From Longitalea arenae (GTDB lineage Bacteria; Bacteroidota; Bacteroidia; Chitinophagales; Chitinophagaceae), in assembly GCF_016924755.1 (NCBI RefSeq), contig NZ_JAFFJX010000010.1, positions 142,918-206,917 of the forward strand: 64,000 nt of DNA. The letters run 5' to 3'. Each line of letters starts with the position of its first letter. The first letter of the stretch is position 1. The translations under genes and the position numbers were made by a program. This document shows, piece by piece, positions 8,512 to 17,534 of the stretch. The notes below the pieces were generated by a model that saw nothing but the letters and a program-made list of their open reading frames with translations, was not told the DNA's origin and made no database searches.

Positions 8512-8549
8512 CAAAAAAAATCGCTTCCTGTTGCATAACAGGAAGCGAT
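8512..8549 (-). terminator. Intrinsic terminator of the HupE / M1 peptidase operon
   Basis: ATCGCTTCCTGTT (8520-8532) pairs perfectly with AACAGGAAGCGAT (8537-8549) around a 4-nt loop. A run of eight As on the plus strand (8513-8520) becomes the U-tract on the minus strand. It lies 63 nt beyond the M1 peptidase stop. Confidence 0.93.
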
Positions 8550-8611
8550 AAAGAGGTGCGCTACTTGCTCTGGCCATGCAAAGGAAGTATGGCACACCTG
8601 CGAGAATACTA

Positions 8612-11005
8612 TTAGAATCCTTTTTTCTGCTCTTGTGCTTTTTGCATAGGCGTAATACCGGTTGATTGTCCGCGCGCCTGTTGTTTATGCTTGAACGCCG
8701 CAAATTTCGACGGAGCAGGCATGGTGCCCCAGTTGTTATTGGCTTCATTGATATCAGCAGTTTCACGCATGGGATCCAGTTTCAGCGCGGCCACTTCTTT
8801 ATCTTTCATGAACACCTTGCTGACTTTCTTTTCATTCAGACGCCAGATCTGCACCGGGATGCGGTCCACTTCTTTGGTGCCATCTTTAAAGGTCCACTCT
8901 ACAATAATAGGCATTACCAGTCCGCCTTTATTGCTGAATGATACTTCATAAAAATGTTTGCCGGCCAATTTCTGTTTGGTGGCATCGTCTGCTGCTTCAA
9001 CACTGGCAGGAACCGGTACCTGGTAAGTAGCGGTATCATATGGCTCTATGCCGCGGGCGTATCTCCAGTAAAAATCGCGCAGCGTAGTATCCTGGTCGGT
9101 CAGGAACTGAATGCTTTTATCGTCGCGGTTGCGTTGTTTTGAGATATCGGGATTGGTAGAACCCATCGGCCGGTCCAGTTTCCTGAAAACAACAGTATCG
9201 CCCAATTGTGAAGGCTTTGCATTCAGATCGGCTGTAAAGTATTTTACCGAATCAATGGCCAGATCACAGGGATCGGTACCAAAGAACCAACCTCGCCAGA
9301 ACCAGTCGAGGTCTTCGCCGGATGCATCTTCCATGGTGCGGAAGAAATCGGCAGGTTCCGGATGTTTAAAGGCCCAGCGGCGTGCATATTCTTTAAAAGC
9401 ATAGTCGAACAGCTCGCGGCCCATGATGGTCTCCCGTAACATATTCAAACCGGTTGCCGGTTTGGTGTAGGCGTTCGGACCGAAACCGACGATGTTCTCA
9501 GAATTCGACATAATAGGTTCCAGCTGGTCTTTGGGCAGTTTCATATAATCAACGATCGCCCAGGCCGGTCCTTTTCCACGAACCGGGAATTTATTATCAT
9601 ACAATTCTTCTGTGAGGTATTCAACAAAGGAGTTCAGGCCTTCGTCCATCCAGCTCCACTGGCGCTCATCACTGTTAATGATCATCGGGAAAAAGTTATG
9701 ACCTACTTCGTGGATGATCACTCCCAGCATACCATATTTGGTAGCTTCACTGTAGGTGCCATCTTTATCGGTACGGCCATAGTTGAAGCAGATCATGGGG
9801 TATTCCATACCATTGGAGGCTTCTACGCTTTGTGCCACCGGGTAGGGGTAGGGGATGGTGAATTTAGAATAACTTTTAATGGTATGCGCCACCGCTTTGG
9901 TGGAAAATTTACTGTACAGGCCATACGCTTCTTTGCCGTAAAAGCTCATGCACATTACTTTTTTGCTTTCTACATAGGCAGGCATGGCGTCCCATACGAA
10001 TTTGCGGGAAGAGGTCCAGGCAAAATCACGCACATTATCGGCTTTGAAGATCCAGGTTTTTTTTGCTTTGCTTTTTTGCGTTTCTGCCTTCTTCGCTTCT
10101 TCGAGGGTTACGATCTGCACGGGTTCTTTAGCGGTTGTGGCTTTGGTATAACGCGCCATTTGGGTGGGGGTCAATACCTGCGCATAGTTCTGGCATTCAC
10201 CAGTGCTGCCCACCATATGATCGGCAGGTACTGTCATCTGCACTTTGAAATTGCCAAAGGTCAAAGCAAATTCGCCGCGGCCGGTGAACTGGTGGTTCTG
10301 CCATCCCTGGAAATCGCTGTATACGCACAAACGGGGATACCATTGGGCCATGGTGAACAGGTAATTGCCATCTTCGGGAAAAAATTCGTAGCCGCCGCGG
10401 CCGCCATATTTGAAGCGGTCGGCGATCTTGTAATTCCAACTGATATTAAAAGTGAACTTCTGACCGGGTTTTAAGGCCGTGGGCAGTTCAACCCGCATCA
10501 TCGTCTTGTTAATGGTATACTTCAATGTACTCCCGGCTATATCTGTTATTTTAACAATATTAAAACCATAGCCATTATCTGAATTAGCTTCTTCGAGCCT
10601 GTCTACCATTCCGGCATTCAACTCCCGGGGCATGGTGCTGCCGGTTTGATAGTTGGCGTTCTTCGTGGAGCTGTGCTGGTTCTCATCGAGCTGCAACCAC
10701 AAATAGGTAAGTGTATTGGGTGAGTTGTTAAAATAATTAATGGTCTCGCTGCCGGTTAGCTTCAGGTTCGCCTCATCGAGCTCGCATTTGATATCGTAAT
10801 CGCAGCGTTGCTGCCAGTACTTAGGACCAGGCGCGCCGCTGGCGGTGCGATATTCGTTGGGGGTTGGCAGTATAGTACCTAACTGCTCGAATTTATTTCC
10901 GTGGTTTGAGCCCGGATTGTTCTGTATATTCTGGCCCTGTACGCCCTTATACAGACCTGCTACAGCCAATACCAGAAACAAGAACTGTTTTTTCTGATTC
11001 ATCAT
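8612..11005 (-). CDS. M1 family zinc metallopeptidase (secreted aminopeptidase)
   Basis: The 797-residue protein starts with a signal peptide (residues 1-24, ending GVQGQ). An N-terminal beta domain is followed by the gluzincin catalytic domain with zinc motif HEVGH at 432-436 and the third ligand Glu455 in WMDEGLNSF. The canonical GAMEN exopeptidase motif is replaced by NGMEYPM near 398, as is common in this Bacteroidota M1 subgroup. It is predicted to trim peptides in the periplasm or at the cell surface. Its first 59 nt overlap the end of the hupE-like gene, so the two are co-transcribed and probably translationally coupled. Its C-terminal tail is Gln/Lys-rich. Confidence 0.95.
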   Translation of the reverse strand: MMNQKKQFLFLVLAVAGLYKGVQGQNIQNNPGSNHGNKFEQLGTILPTPNEYRTASGAPGPKYWQQRCDYDIKCELDEANLKLTGSETINYFNNSPNTLTYLWLQLDENQHSSTKNANYQTGSTMPRELNAGMVDRLEEANSDNGYGFNIVKITDIAGSTLKYTINKTMMRVELPTALKPGQKFTFNISWNYKIADRFKYGGRGGYEFFPEDGNYLFTMAQWYPRLCVYSDFQGWQNHQFTGRGEFALTFGNFKVQMTVPADHMVGSTGECQNYAQVLTPTQMARYTKATTAKEPVQIVTLEEAKKAETQKSKAKKTWIFKADNVRDFAWTSSRKFVWDAMPAYVESKKVMCMSFYGKEAYGLYSKFSTKAVAHTIKSYSKFTIPYPYPVAQSVEASNGMEYPMICFNYGRTDKDGTYSEATKYGMLGVIIHEVGHNFFPMIINSDERQWSWMDEGLNSFVEYLTEELYDNKFPVRGKGPAWAIVDYMKLPKDQLEPIMSNSENIVGFGPNAYTKPATGLNMLRETIMGRELFDYAFKEYARRWAFKHPEPADFFRTMEDASGEDLDWFWRGWFFGTDPCDLAIDSVKYFTADLNAKPSQLGDTVVFRKLDRPMGSTNPDISKQRNRDDKSIQFLTDQDTTLRDFYWRYARGIEPYDTATYQVPVPASVEAADDATKQKLAGKHFYEVSFSNKGGLVMPIIVEWTFKDGTKEVDRIPVQIWRLNEKKVSKVFMKDKEVAALKLDPMRETADINEANNNWGTMPAPSKFAAFKHKQQARGQSTGITPMQKAQEQKKGF

Positions 11006-11594
11006 CGTAGTTTTTTTGATATGGGAATCTTTGGTATGCCCAAAATAGTGAAATGACCAAAATTAAGGCAGATGCAGCCTGCAACCACAGCTTTCGTGAT
11101 AATTTTAATAATTGAACCACCAGGTAAGACAGCAACAAAACCACCAGCACAATGAGCAGCTGCGCTACCTCAATACCAATATTGAAGGCCAGCAGGTCTG
11201 CCACCAGATTGTCTTTTCCTTCCATACTGAGGATCGTCTCTGCATAGGCGAGCCCATGGATGAGGCCAAAGAAAAGCGCAAAGAAATAGATGAGGGGCAG
11301 CCGCTTTGTTGGTTCTGCTTTGAATTGTGTTATATTATTAACGCAGGTGGCGGCTATGGTAAGCGGAATCAGGAATTCGATCCAGGTGGCATTTACCTGG
11401 ATATAATTCAGGGCGCTCAACGCCAGCGTCAATGAGTGGCCAATGGTGAAAGCCGTTACCAGCACCACCACTTTTTTCCAGTCCTTCCACAGGTACCGGA
11501 GGCATAAAGCGGTTACGAACAGGATATGATCCAGTGCGTCGGGGGTAAGAATGTGCTCAACACCTAATTGAAAATAAATGGTAAAATCCTGCAT
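10947..11594 (-). CDS. HupE/UreJ family membrane protein
   Basis: The 215-residue integral membrane protein has about six hydrophobic helices. Family residues are visible: FQLGVEHILTPDALDHILFV near residues 9-28 (HUPE motif His and Asp), TIGHSLTLALSA near 51-62, and FGLIHGLAYAE near 109-119. HupE/UreJ proteins are linked to nickel or other metal transport, but the many Bacteroidota members next to M1 peptidases have no settled role. The last ~20 codons run into the M1 peptidase frame. It starts only 59 nt from the divergent DUF6702 gene. Confidence 0.85.
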   Translation of the reverse strand: MQDFTIYFQLGVEHILTPDALDHILFVTALCLRYLWKDWKKVVVLVTAFTIGHSLTLALSALNYIQVNATWIEFLIPLTIAATCVNNITQFKAEPTKRLPLIYFFALFFGLIHGLAYAETILSMEGKDNLVADLLAFNIGIEVAQLLIVLVVLLLSYLVVQLLKLSRKLWLQAASALILVISLFWAYQRFPYQKNYDDESEKTVLVSGIGCSRSV

Positions 11595-11653
11595 AGTGCC
11601 GAAATGGTGTTAAAATAATTAAGAGATTTGTAACCTTAAAATTTTCATGTTTA

Positions 11654-12184
11654 ATGGTAATACTCCTGTATAAATGGTTGTTCCTGCTGTCGGCTTTCCT
11701 GCATGAAGCGGATGTTGTGTTATCGCGCGCCGGGGTCCGTCATCCATTATATGTAAGTGTTACAGAGATTAACCACAATGCAGCGGACAAAAACCTGGAA
11801 ATAAGCTGTAAGCTTTTTACCGACGATTTTGAGAAAACGCTGGCAAATATTTATCAAACCAGGGTGGATCTTACGGCCCCTGCCAATAAAGCGCTGGCTG
11901 ATAAAATGGTGATGGAATATATCAAAAGCCATTTGCTGTTGAAGCTCGACAATAAAGCCGTTACCTTGTCATTCGTGGGTTTTGAAAAGGAGAACGATGC
12001 GGTATGGAGCTATTTTGAGGTGCAAAATACGGCGGCGCCTAAAAAGATCGACGTTGTAAATACCATCCTCTACGAATCCTTCGATAAGCAAATAAACCTG
12101 ATGCATGTGACCGTTGGTGGCAACCGCAAAAGTTACCGGCTGAACAATCCTGACAAAGAAGCTTCCTTTCAATTCACCCCCTGA
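11654..12184 (+). CDS. DUF6702 family protein
   Basis: The 176-residue protein has an N-terminal hydrophobic export segment (YKWLFLLSAFLHEADVV) followed by HPLYVSVTEINHNAADKNLE, the hallmark opening of DUF6702 proteins. The rest is predicted mostly beta, with WSYFEVQNT and LYESFDKQINLMHVTVGG near the end. It is transcribed divergently from the hupE-like / M1 peptidase pair. These three families are often neighbours in Bacteroidota, which suggests a shared envelope function. The biochemical role is unknown. Confidence 0.85.
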   Translation: MVILLYKWLFLLSAFLHEADVVLSRAGVRHPLYVSVTEINHNAADKNLEISCKLFTDDFEKTLANIYQTRVDLTAPANKALADKMVMEYIKSHLLLKLDNKAVTLSFVGFEKENDAVWSYFEVQNTAAPKKIDVVNTILYESFDKQINLMHVTVGGNRKSYRLNNPDKEASFQFTP

Positions 12185-12198
12185 CCTTCTAAGGAGGA

Positions 12199-12250
12199 CC
12201 TGTATTTCATCAGCTCATTACCAAATCAGCAAATAAGCACATTGCCAATT
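12199..12250. repeat. GCTGAT-family right arm between convergent genes
   Basis: TGTATTTCATCAGCTCATT (from 12201) followed by ACCAAATCAGCAAATAAGC matches the right arms at 6.0 and 16.4 kb. TGTATTTCAT is the conserved inner core motif in reverse orientation. No full left arm is present. The element abuts the stop codon of the leftward gene. Confidence 0.65.
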
Positions 12251-13562
12251 ACACTTCGTCTTCTTCGTTGTCTTCCATTTCTTCTTTAATATCCTCTGAA
12301 GGAGTAACAAGCACTTTATCGATGCGCTGGGCATCCATATCAATGATCTCGAATTGAAAATCTTTCCACTCCATGGTATCGCCGATATGTGGTATACGTT
12401 CGAGCTGGTGCAGGATAAAGCCTGCCAGGGTGTCGAATTCCTGTTCCACTTCGCTCATCCATTCTGCTTTGGAAAAATAACTCAGGAAATTATAGAAAGG
12501 GATCTGGGCATCTACCAGGTAGCTGCCATCCTTGCGCTTTACTATTTCATAGTAATCATCATCTGGTTGTGGCATTTCACCTACGAGGGCCGTTAAAATG
12601 TCGTTCAGGGTCACCATTCCCTGCAGGCTTCCATATTCATCTACGATAAAACAGGAGTTCACGCGTTGCTGTTTGAACCTTTCCAGCAGGCGGTAGGCCG
12701 TAATGTTCTCCGGTACGAAGAGGGCCGGTTTCATAATGGATTTAAAAGCCGTAAAGTCATTGGTAACATACAGGTCCTTCAATGACACAATGCCTTTGAT
12801 ATTATCCAGGTCCTTATCGCAGATAGGGTATACGGAATGCGGCTCATGAATGATCTTGTCGCGGATGGAATCCTCCGTATCGTTCAGATCGAACCACATG
12901 ATATCGCTGCGGTGGGTCATGAGCGAGGTGATATTGCGGTCGCTGAGGTGAAAGACCCGTTCAATGATCTCCTGTTCCACTTCCTCAATGGCGCCCTGTT
13001 CCGTTCCTTCGCTGATGATGGCTTTAATCTCCTCTTCCGTTACCGAATTGTCGGAAGTGGATTTTACATTCAGGATCTTCAGGAATAAATTACTGGTCTT
13101 GTTCAACAACCATACAAAGGGATGGGTAAGCTTTGAAAAGGCCAGTACCGGTAATACCACGATACGGGCGATCTTTTCGGCCTTTATCAAACCGATGCGT
13201 TTGGGGATCAGTTCACCGAATACAATAGATAAAAATGTAACGATTATAACAATGATCGTAGTGGCCACTGTTTGGGCATAAGGCCGCAACAATTCAATTC
13301 TTTCAATAGAAGGTTCCAGGTATTTGCCAAATCGTTCGCCTGAGTACACACCCGTAAGGATCGCAATAAGGGTAATACCAATTTGTGCCGCCGATAAAAA
13401 GATCTCCGGGTTATTGGCCAGGTCCAGGGCCTTGCGGGCTGTGTCATCCCCCTTATTGGCCAGGTTCTCTAACCGGGATTTGCGGGCTGATACCAGGGCT
13501 ATTTCAGACATTACAAATAAACCATTCAATAAGATCAACGCCAGTAATATGAATATTTCCAT
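12249..13562 (-). CDS. CNNM/CorC-type hemolysin family membrane protein
   Basis: The 437-residue protein has an N-terminal DUF21 (CNNM) domain of about four membrane helices (residues 1-180: FILLALILLNGLFVMSEIAL, IGITLIAILTGVYSG, FGELIPKRIGL). Two cytosolic CBS domains follow (ITSLMTHRSDIMWFDL and FIVDEYGSLQGMVTLNDIL), then a CorC_HlyC domain near 340-420 (DGSYLVDAQIPFYNFL, DTLAGFILHQLERIP). Such proteins are implicated in magnesium or cobalt efflux; the name hemolysin is historical. The acidic C-terminus is DNEEDEV. It lies 21 nt downstream of the PAP2 gene in the same direction and is probably in one operon with it. Confidence 0.93.
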   Translation of the reverse strand: MEIFILLALILLNGLFVMSEIALVSARKSRLENLANKGDDTARKALDLANNPEIFLSAAQIGITLIAILTGVYSGERFGKYLEPSIERIELLRPYAQTVATTIIVIIVTFLSIVFGELIPKRIGLIKAEKIARIVVLPVLAFSKLTHPFVWLLNKTSNLFLKILNVKSTSDNSVTEEEIKAIISEGTEQGAIEEVEQEIIERVFHLSDRNITSLMTHRSDIMWFDLNDTEDSIRDKIIHEPHSVYPICDKDLDNIKGIVSLKDLYVTNDFTAFKSIMKPALFVPENITAYRLLERFKQQRVNSCFIVDEYGSLQGMVTLNDILTALVGEMPQPDDDYYEIVKRKDGSYLVDAQIPFYNFLSYFSKAEWMSEVEQEFDTLAGFILHQLERIPHIGDTMEWKDFQFEIIDMDAQRIDKVLVTPSEDIKEEMEDNEEDEV

Positions 13563-13583
13563 TAGCCGGTTGGTTTGGTTAAA

Positions 13584-14192
13584 CTAAGATACTGTAAGCA
13601 TTCCTATTCGTTTATGAAATAGTTTGCTTAGTAAAAAACCTATTCCGCAACCCAGGAGCGCCCCGCAAAATACATCAAAAGGGTAATGTACCCCTACATA
13701 AACCTGGGTATAGGCAATAATAAAGGCCCAAACAAAGAATAGACCGGCCCATTTGCCAATAGCAGGCCGCAAAGTGGCAAAAAAGAACATGGCCTGGGCA
13801 AAATGGTTGGTAGCATGGGAAGAAGTAAAACTGCTGCTGCGTGGACAATAATTGATAAAGAATCGCAATTGGGGGCCCATAATTTCATCGCGGCAGGGCC
13901 TTGTTCTTATAATGAATGGTTTTATGAGCTGACTGCTGATCAGGTCGCTCAGGGCGGCGCACAAAATGACGCCCATGACCCACCACCAGCCTTTGATGCC
14001 GAAATTACCGGTCACAAACAAGAGCAGGAACAGGTAGAGGGGTACCCAGGTAAGGGTCTCGCGCATAAAGGGCAGTACCGTATCTAAGAAAGAAGTGCTC
14101 CAGTCCTGGTTAATATGGGTGATCAGCCATGCATCAAAGGGCTGAATTAGTTGCCAAAATGTTAATAGGAAGGCGGGTGGATCAACAATCAT
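13584..14192 (-). CDS. PAP2-family phosphatase (undecaprenyl-diphosphatase-like)
   Basis: The 202-residue integral membrane protein carries the three PAP2 signatures: KPFIIRTRPC (motif C1), PRSSSFTSSHATNHF (C2, with a Ser-His pair in place of strict PSGH) and VYVGVHYPFDVFCGALLG (C3 His and Asp). Substrates are likely lipid phosphates such as undecaprenyl diphosphate or phosphatidic-acid-like lipids at the outer face of the inner membrane. It faces away from the LtaS-like gene 52 bp to the right. A perfect TATTTTTG box lies only 5 nt before its ATG, so the mRNA is predicted to be nearly leaderless. Confidence 0.9.
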   Translation of the reverse strand: MIVDPPAFLLTFWQLIQPFDAWLITHINQDWSTSFLDTVLPFMRETLTWVPLYLFLLLFVTGNFGIKGWWWVMGVILCAALSDLISSQLIKPFIIRTRPCRDEIMGPQLRFFINYCPRSSSFTSSHATNHFAQAMFFFATLRPAIGKWAGLFFVWAFIIAYTQVYVGVHYPFDVFCGALLGCGIGFLLSKLFHKRIGMLTVS

Positions 14193-14197
14193 AATTG

Positions 14198-14205
14198 CAA
14201 AAATA
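14198..14205 (-). promoter_or_regulatory. Minus-7 box abutting the PAP2 start (TATTTTTG)
   Basis: On the minus strand the order is TATTTTTG, five bases, then ATG at 14192. Transcription would begin at or next to the start codon. Confidence 0.5.
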
Positions 14206-14244
14206 AATACTATAATTTTAGGTCTTATTTGTTATTTACAACGT

Positions 14245-16227
14245 ATGGCGAAAATTCCTAAACTGATCCGGTGGATACTATGGACTGGCCTGATCTTCCT
14301 TATTTTATTCACGCTCATGAGGCTGGGGTTATTTATTCTTTCAGACCAGCAAAGTTATGGTCTTACCCAATTGGGCGGGGCTTTTTTCCTGGGTTTGCGG
14401 TATGACCTCCGCATGATCTCGTGGTTACTGGTGGCAATGCTTGTATTGGGCAGTATACCGGTGCTGCATCCTTTTTCGAGCAGCAGGGGCAAGAAATTCT
14501 GGATGATCACCCTGGGAGCGGTCACTTTATTTGTACTTTTCTTCTTTTCCGTTGATTTTGCACATTATGCCTACCTCGAACAGCGGCTCAATGCCAGTGT
14601 ATTGAATTACCTGGAAGATGCCCGTATTTCGATGGGCATGGTATGGCAATCATATCCCATTATAAGGATGGTGCTGGGCGTATTGCTGTTTGCCGCCCTG
14701 CTGATTTGGGTCTTACACCGCACGCACCGCAAGGTGGGCAAGCAATCCTTTATGGGAACAAGACGCAGCCGCATTATTTCTTTTGCCATCTGCTTTCTGC
14801 TTTGCGGCTTTTTTATTTTCGGCAGGTTCGATCAATATCCCTTGCGCTGGAGCGATGCTTTTGCGCAGGGCAGCGATTATAAAGCTTACCTGGCCCTGAA
14901 CCCCTTTGAAAGCTTTTTCAGCACGCTCAAGTTCAGGCACAGCACCTATGATGAAAAAAAGGTGAAGGCTTTTGCCCCGGTGATCGCCGAGCATTTCAAT
15001 ATTCCGCCAAATGCTCCTTTCCCTGCAGCTTTTACCCGCACGGTAACACCGCGGCCGGGCGCTTTGACCACACAACCCAATATTGTGCTGGTGATTTGTG
15101 AATCGTTCAGCGCCTATAAAAGCTCCATGTATGGCAATCCATTGAATACCACGCCCTTTTTTGACAGCTTATGCCGGCAGGGCATCTTTTTCGACCGTTG
15201 TTTTACGCCTACTTATGGCACGGCCCGCGGGGTATGGGCAACGGTCACGGGTACACCCGATGTGGAAATGCCTAAAACGGCCAGCCGCAACCCGGCCGCC
15301 GTTAACCAGCATACCATCATCAACGATTTTACAGGCTATGAAAAATTTTACTTTTTGGGCGGAAGCACCAGCTGGGCCAATATCCGTGGCGTGCTCACCA
15401 ATAATATAGATGGACTTCATTTGTACGAGCAGGAAGATTATACCGCAGAAAAGATCGATGTGTGGGGCATCAGTGATAAGAACCTGTTCCTGGAAGCCAA
15501 TAAAGTGCTGGCCCAGCAGCAAAAGCCATTTTTCGCCATTATTCAAACGGCCGATAACCACCGGCCATATACGATTCCGGAAGAAGACCTCAAGGAGTTT
15601 AAAAAGATCCAGGCGCCGGCTGATTCGCTGGCTAAATATGGCTTTGAATCCCTGGCCGAGATGAACGCTTTCCGTTACACCGATTTCGGGTACCAGAAAT
15701 TTATGGAAGCTGCCCGTAAGGAGAAATATTTCAACAATACCATTTTTGTGTTCATTGGCGATCATGGCATTCCCGGCAATGCCGATGCGCTCTTCCCGAA
15801 ATCCTGGACGGCCCAGCGGCTCACTACCATGCATGTGCCATTGTTGTTCTATGCGCCGGGACTGCTAACGCCCCGCCGCATCAATACCATCAGTTCGCAA
15901 ACCGATGTGTTGCCTACCATCGCGGGGCTCTGCAATATGAAATATACCAACAGTACGCTTGGTAAAGATCTGCTTGATTCCACCACCAAAGGCTTTGCTT
16001 TTATTTTTGACCCGGATAACAGCATGACCGGCGTGGTGAAAGGTGATTATCTGTACCGCAAGCAACTGGTGACAAAAAAAGCGGAGCTGGTTTCCATTAT
16101 CAACAATGAGCCTGTTCCGGATGATGCCGAACATGCTGCCATTGCGCATGAGATGCAGGTGCTTACCGATGCTTTGTATGAGACGGCGAAGTATATGTTG
16201 CTCAATAATAAGAAAGGAGGGAAGTAA
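14245..16227 (+). CDS. LtaS-like membrane sulfatase / phosphoglycerol transferase
   Basis: The 660-residue protein has about five N-terminal membrane helices (residues 8-185) and an extracytoplasmic alkaline-phosphatase/sulfatase-fold domain from about residue 275. Visible active-site segments are NIVLVICESFSAYKSSMYG (metal-binding Glu), PTYGTARGVWATVTG (the nucleophile Thr of LtaS-type enzymes), and FIGDHGIPGNADAL (Asp-His pair). Gram-negative members are thought to transfer phosphoglycerol or phosphoethanolamine to envelope glycans; the acceptor here is not predictable. It is divergent from the PAP2 phosphatase, which also fits lipid-carrier chemistry. Confidence 0.88.
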   Translation: MAKIPKLIRWILWTGLIFLILFTLMRLGLFILSDQQSYGLTQLGGAFFLGLRYDLRMISWLLVAMLVLGSIPVLHPFSSSRGKKFWMITLGAVTLFVLFFFSVDFAHYAYLEQRLNASVLNYLEDARISMGMVWQSYPIIRMVLGVLLFAALLIWVLHRTHRKVGKQSFMGTRRSRIISFAICFLLCGFFIFGRFDQYPLRWSDAFAQGSDYKAYLALNPFESFFSTLKFRHSTYDEKKVKAFAPVIAEHFNIPPNAPFPAAFTRTVTPRPGALTTQPNIVLVICESFSAYKSSMYGNPLNTTPFFDSLCRQGIFFDRCFTPTYGTARGVWATVTGTPDVEMPKTASRNPAAVNQHTIINDFTGYEKFYFLGGSTSWANIRGVLTNNIDGLHLYEQEDYTAEKIDVWGISDKNLFLEANKVLAQQQKPFFAIIQTADNHRPYTIPEEDLKEFKKIQAPADSLAKYGFESLAEMNAFRYTDFGYQKFMEAARKEKYFNNTIFVFIGDHGIPGNADALFPKSWTAQRLTTMHVPLLFYAPGLLTPRRINTISSQTDVLPTIAGLCNMKYTNSTLGKDLLDSTTKGFAFIFDPDNSMTGVVKGDYLYRKQLVTKKAELVSIINNEPVPDDAEHAAIAHEMQVLTDALYETAKYMLLNNKKGGK

Positions 16228-16449
16228 GAGCAATGTGCTGATATGCTGATTTGCTGATGTGCTGATGCCTGAACGCTGAGCAATGTGCTGATGTGCTGAT
16301 GTGCTGATTTGCTAATATGCTGATGTGCTGATGCCTGAACGCTGAGCAATGTGCTGATGTGCTGATTTGCTAATATGCTGATGTGCTGATGCCTGACCGC
16401 GCAAGCTGTATTTCATTAGCACATTAGCACATCAGCAAATTAGCTAATT
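16228..16449. repeat. Tandem GCTGAT-family array with inverted right arm
   Basis: Three units begin GAGCAATGTGCTGATGTGCT at about 16228, 16278 and 16344, each ending with GATGCCTGAACGC or a close variant, giving lengths of roughly 50, 66 and 58 bp. A right arm at 16405-16449 reads GCTGTATTTCATTAGCAC then ATTAGCACATCAGC, complementary to the units, and ends inside the stop codon of the convergent methyltransferase gene. The inner TGTATTTCAT core is present at 16407-16416. Confidence 0.88.
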
Positions 16450-17187
16450 CTTCTCCGCTATCATGATCATCCGCGGGGACTGCTTAATATCGTAAGCGTT
16501 CAGATGATAGTCGCCATACACCTCCTTTAGCTGCAGGTCGTAAAAAGCAAACATATCGTTGAAATCGCCGAGAGAGAATTTGGCCACTTTCTCGGTGAAT
16601 TCCAGCGGAGCGTCCAGCGCTTCGTCTTCGATCTCTATCTTTTTATAGAAATGCGTTTCATCGAACCATTTAGTAAGGTAATAGGTAACATCCTCTATTA
16701 CCTTTTCCTGTTTGTGCACCAGGTGGTCTTCGGCAAAATGCACGTTCAGGTAATCAATTACGAGGGTGCCGCCATGCACGAGGGAGCCGGCAATGGTCCG
16801 GATGGCGTTGTAATGTTCACGTTCCGTTCGGAAATAGCCGAAGCTGGTGAAAAAGTTGAAAGCGTAGTCGAAATAATTGATCCAGAAAGGCAGGCGCATA
16901 TCATGTTCAAAAAATTGCAGGTGGCCATTTTCCAGCCGGCGGGCGATGCTGATGCTGTCGGGAGCCAGGTCGATACCGGTAACATCATAACCTTTCGATG
17001 CCAGGAATTTCGCATGGCGGCCGCGGCCGCAGCCCACATCCAGCAGCTTTGACCGTTCAGCCGGTTGCAGTTTCCCGAGCAACCTGGTCATAAAGGCAGC
17101 CGCTTCCTGGTCGTCGTGTTCAAAGTATAATTTATGGTAATAAGGCGAATTGAACCACTCTTTAAACCAGTTGCTGCTGTTGAACAT
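16444..17187 (-). CDS. Class I SAM-dependent methyltransferase
   Basis: The 247-residue protein has a Rossmann-type fold with the SAM-binding motif I LLDVGCGRGRHAKFLASKGY near residues 46-65 and the acidic loop VTGIDLAPDSI. Motif IV is represented by FDYAFNFFTSFGYF. The C-terminal part (FADAFYDLQLKEVYG-like) resembles small-molecule methyltransferases of the Methyltransf_25 group. The start at 17187 was chosen because the earlier in-frame ATG at 17208 lies inside a perfect minus-7 box. The substrate is unknown. Its stop codon is formed by the neighbouring repeat arm. Confidence 0.88.
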   Translation of the reverse strand: MFNSSNWFKEWFNSPYYHKLYFEHDDQEAAAFMTRLLGKLQPAERSKLLDVGCGRGRHAKFLASKGYDVTGIDLAPDSISIARRLENGHLQFFEHDMRLPFWINYFDYAFNFFTSFGYFRTEREHYNAIRTIAGSLVHGGTLVIDYLNVHFAEDHLVHKQEKVIEDVTYYLTKWFDETHFYKKIEIEDEALDAPLEFTEKVAKFSLGDFNDMFAFYDLQLKEVYGDYHLNAYDIKQSPRMIMIAEKN

Positions 17188-17205
17188 GGGTATTGAAAGT
17201 TTACA

Positions 17206-17213
17206 CAAAAGTA
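17206..17213 (-). promoter_or_regulatory. Minus-7 box for the methyltransferase (TACTTTTG)
   Basis: A perfect TAnnTTTG box on the minus strand lies 18 nt before the ATG at 17187 and overlaps the upstream in-frame ATG at 17208. This fixes the shorter start. Confidence 0.6.
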
Positions 17214-17221
17214 GGGCCTAA

Positions 17222-17346
17222 GGATTTTTGATTTTGAGATTTCGAGATTTCTGATTTTGGGATTTTGGGATTTTGGGATTTTGGGATTGCGCGGGGGCGC
17301 GGCGCTTAAGCAAATGGTGAAATCCTGAATGAGAAATCTGAAATCG
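17222..17346. repeat. GATTTC-family inverted repeat, GC-rich centre
   Basis: The left arm (17222-17287) is GATTTTGAGATTTCGAGATT and then four GGGATTTT words. The right arm (about 17319-17346) is GAAATCCTGAATGAG then AAATCTGAAATC. The centre GCGCGGGGGCGCGGCGC differs from the conserved core of the copies at 5.1, 47.5 and 53.2 kb. Confidence 0.7.
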
Positions 17347-17499
17347 CATAACCGGTTGATAAGCTAATAATTATTCATTGTTTTCCACATCCCGCAACTC
17401 ATATCTGAAATGTCTTTAATTTTCACTTATCTTCACTTTTCTTATTCCCGATCCTGTAAAATACCTGAATCTGGTACTCCCTGCTAACGGCCAAACACT

Positions 17500-17507
17500 T
17501 ATTTTTG
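17500..17507 (+). promoter_or_regulatory. Minus-7 box for glmM (TATTTTTG)
   Basis: A perfect TAnnTTTG box lies 27 nt before the GTG start at 17535. The minus-33 element is not clear. Confidence 0.55.
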
Positions 17508-17534
17508 TAATTATTACTGTTAAACCCTGTTATT

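Noticed and set aside
9698..10474. 258-codon rightward open frame over the M1 peptidase
   Set aside because: It lies wholly inside the antisense of the M1 peptidase, which has an intact HExxH zinc site.
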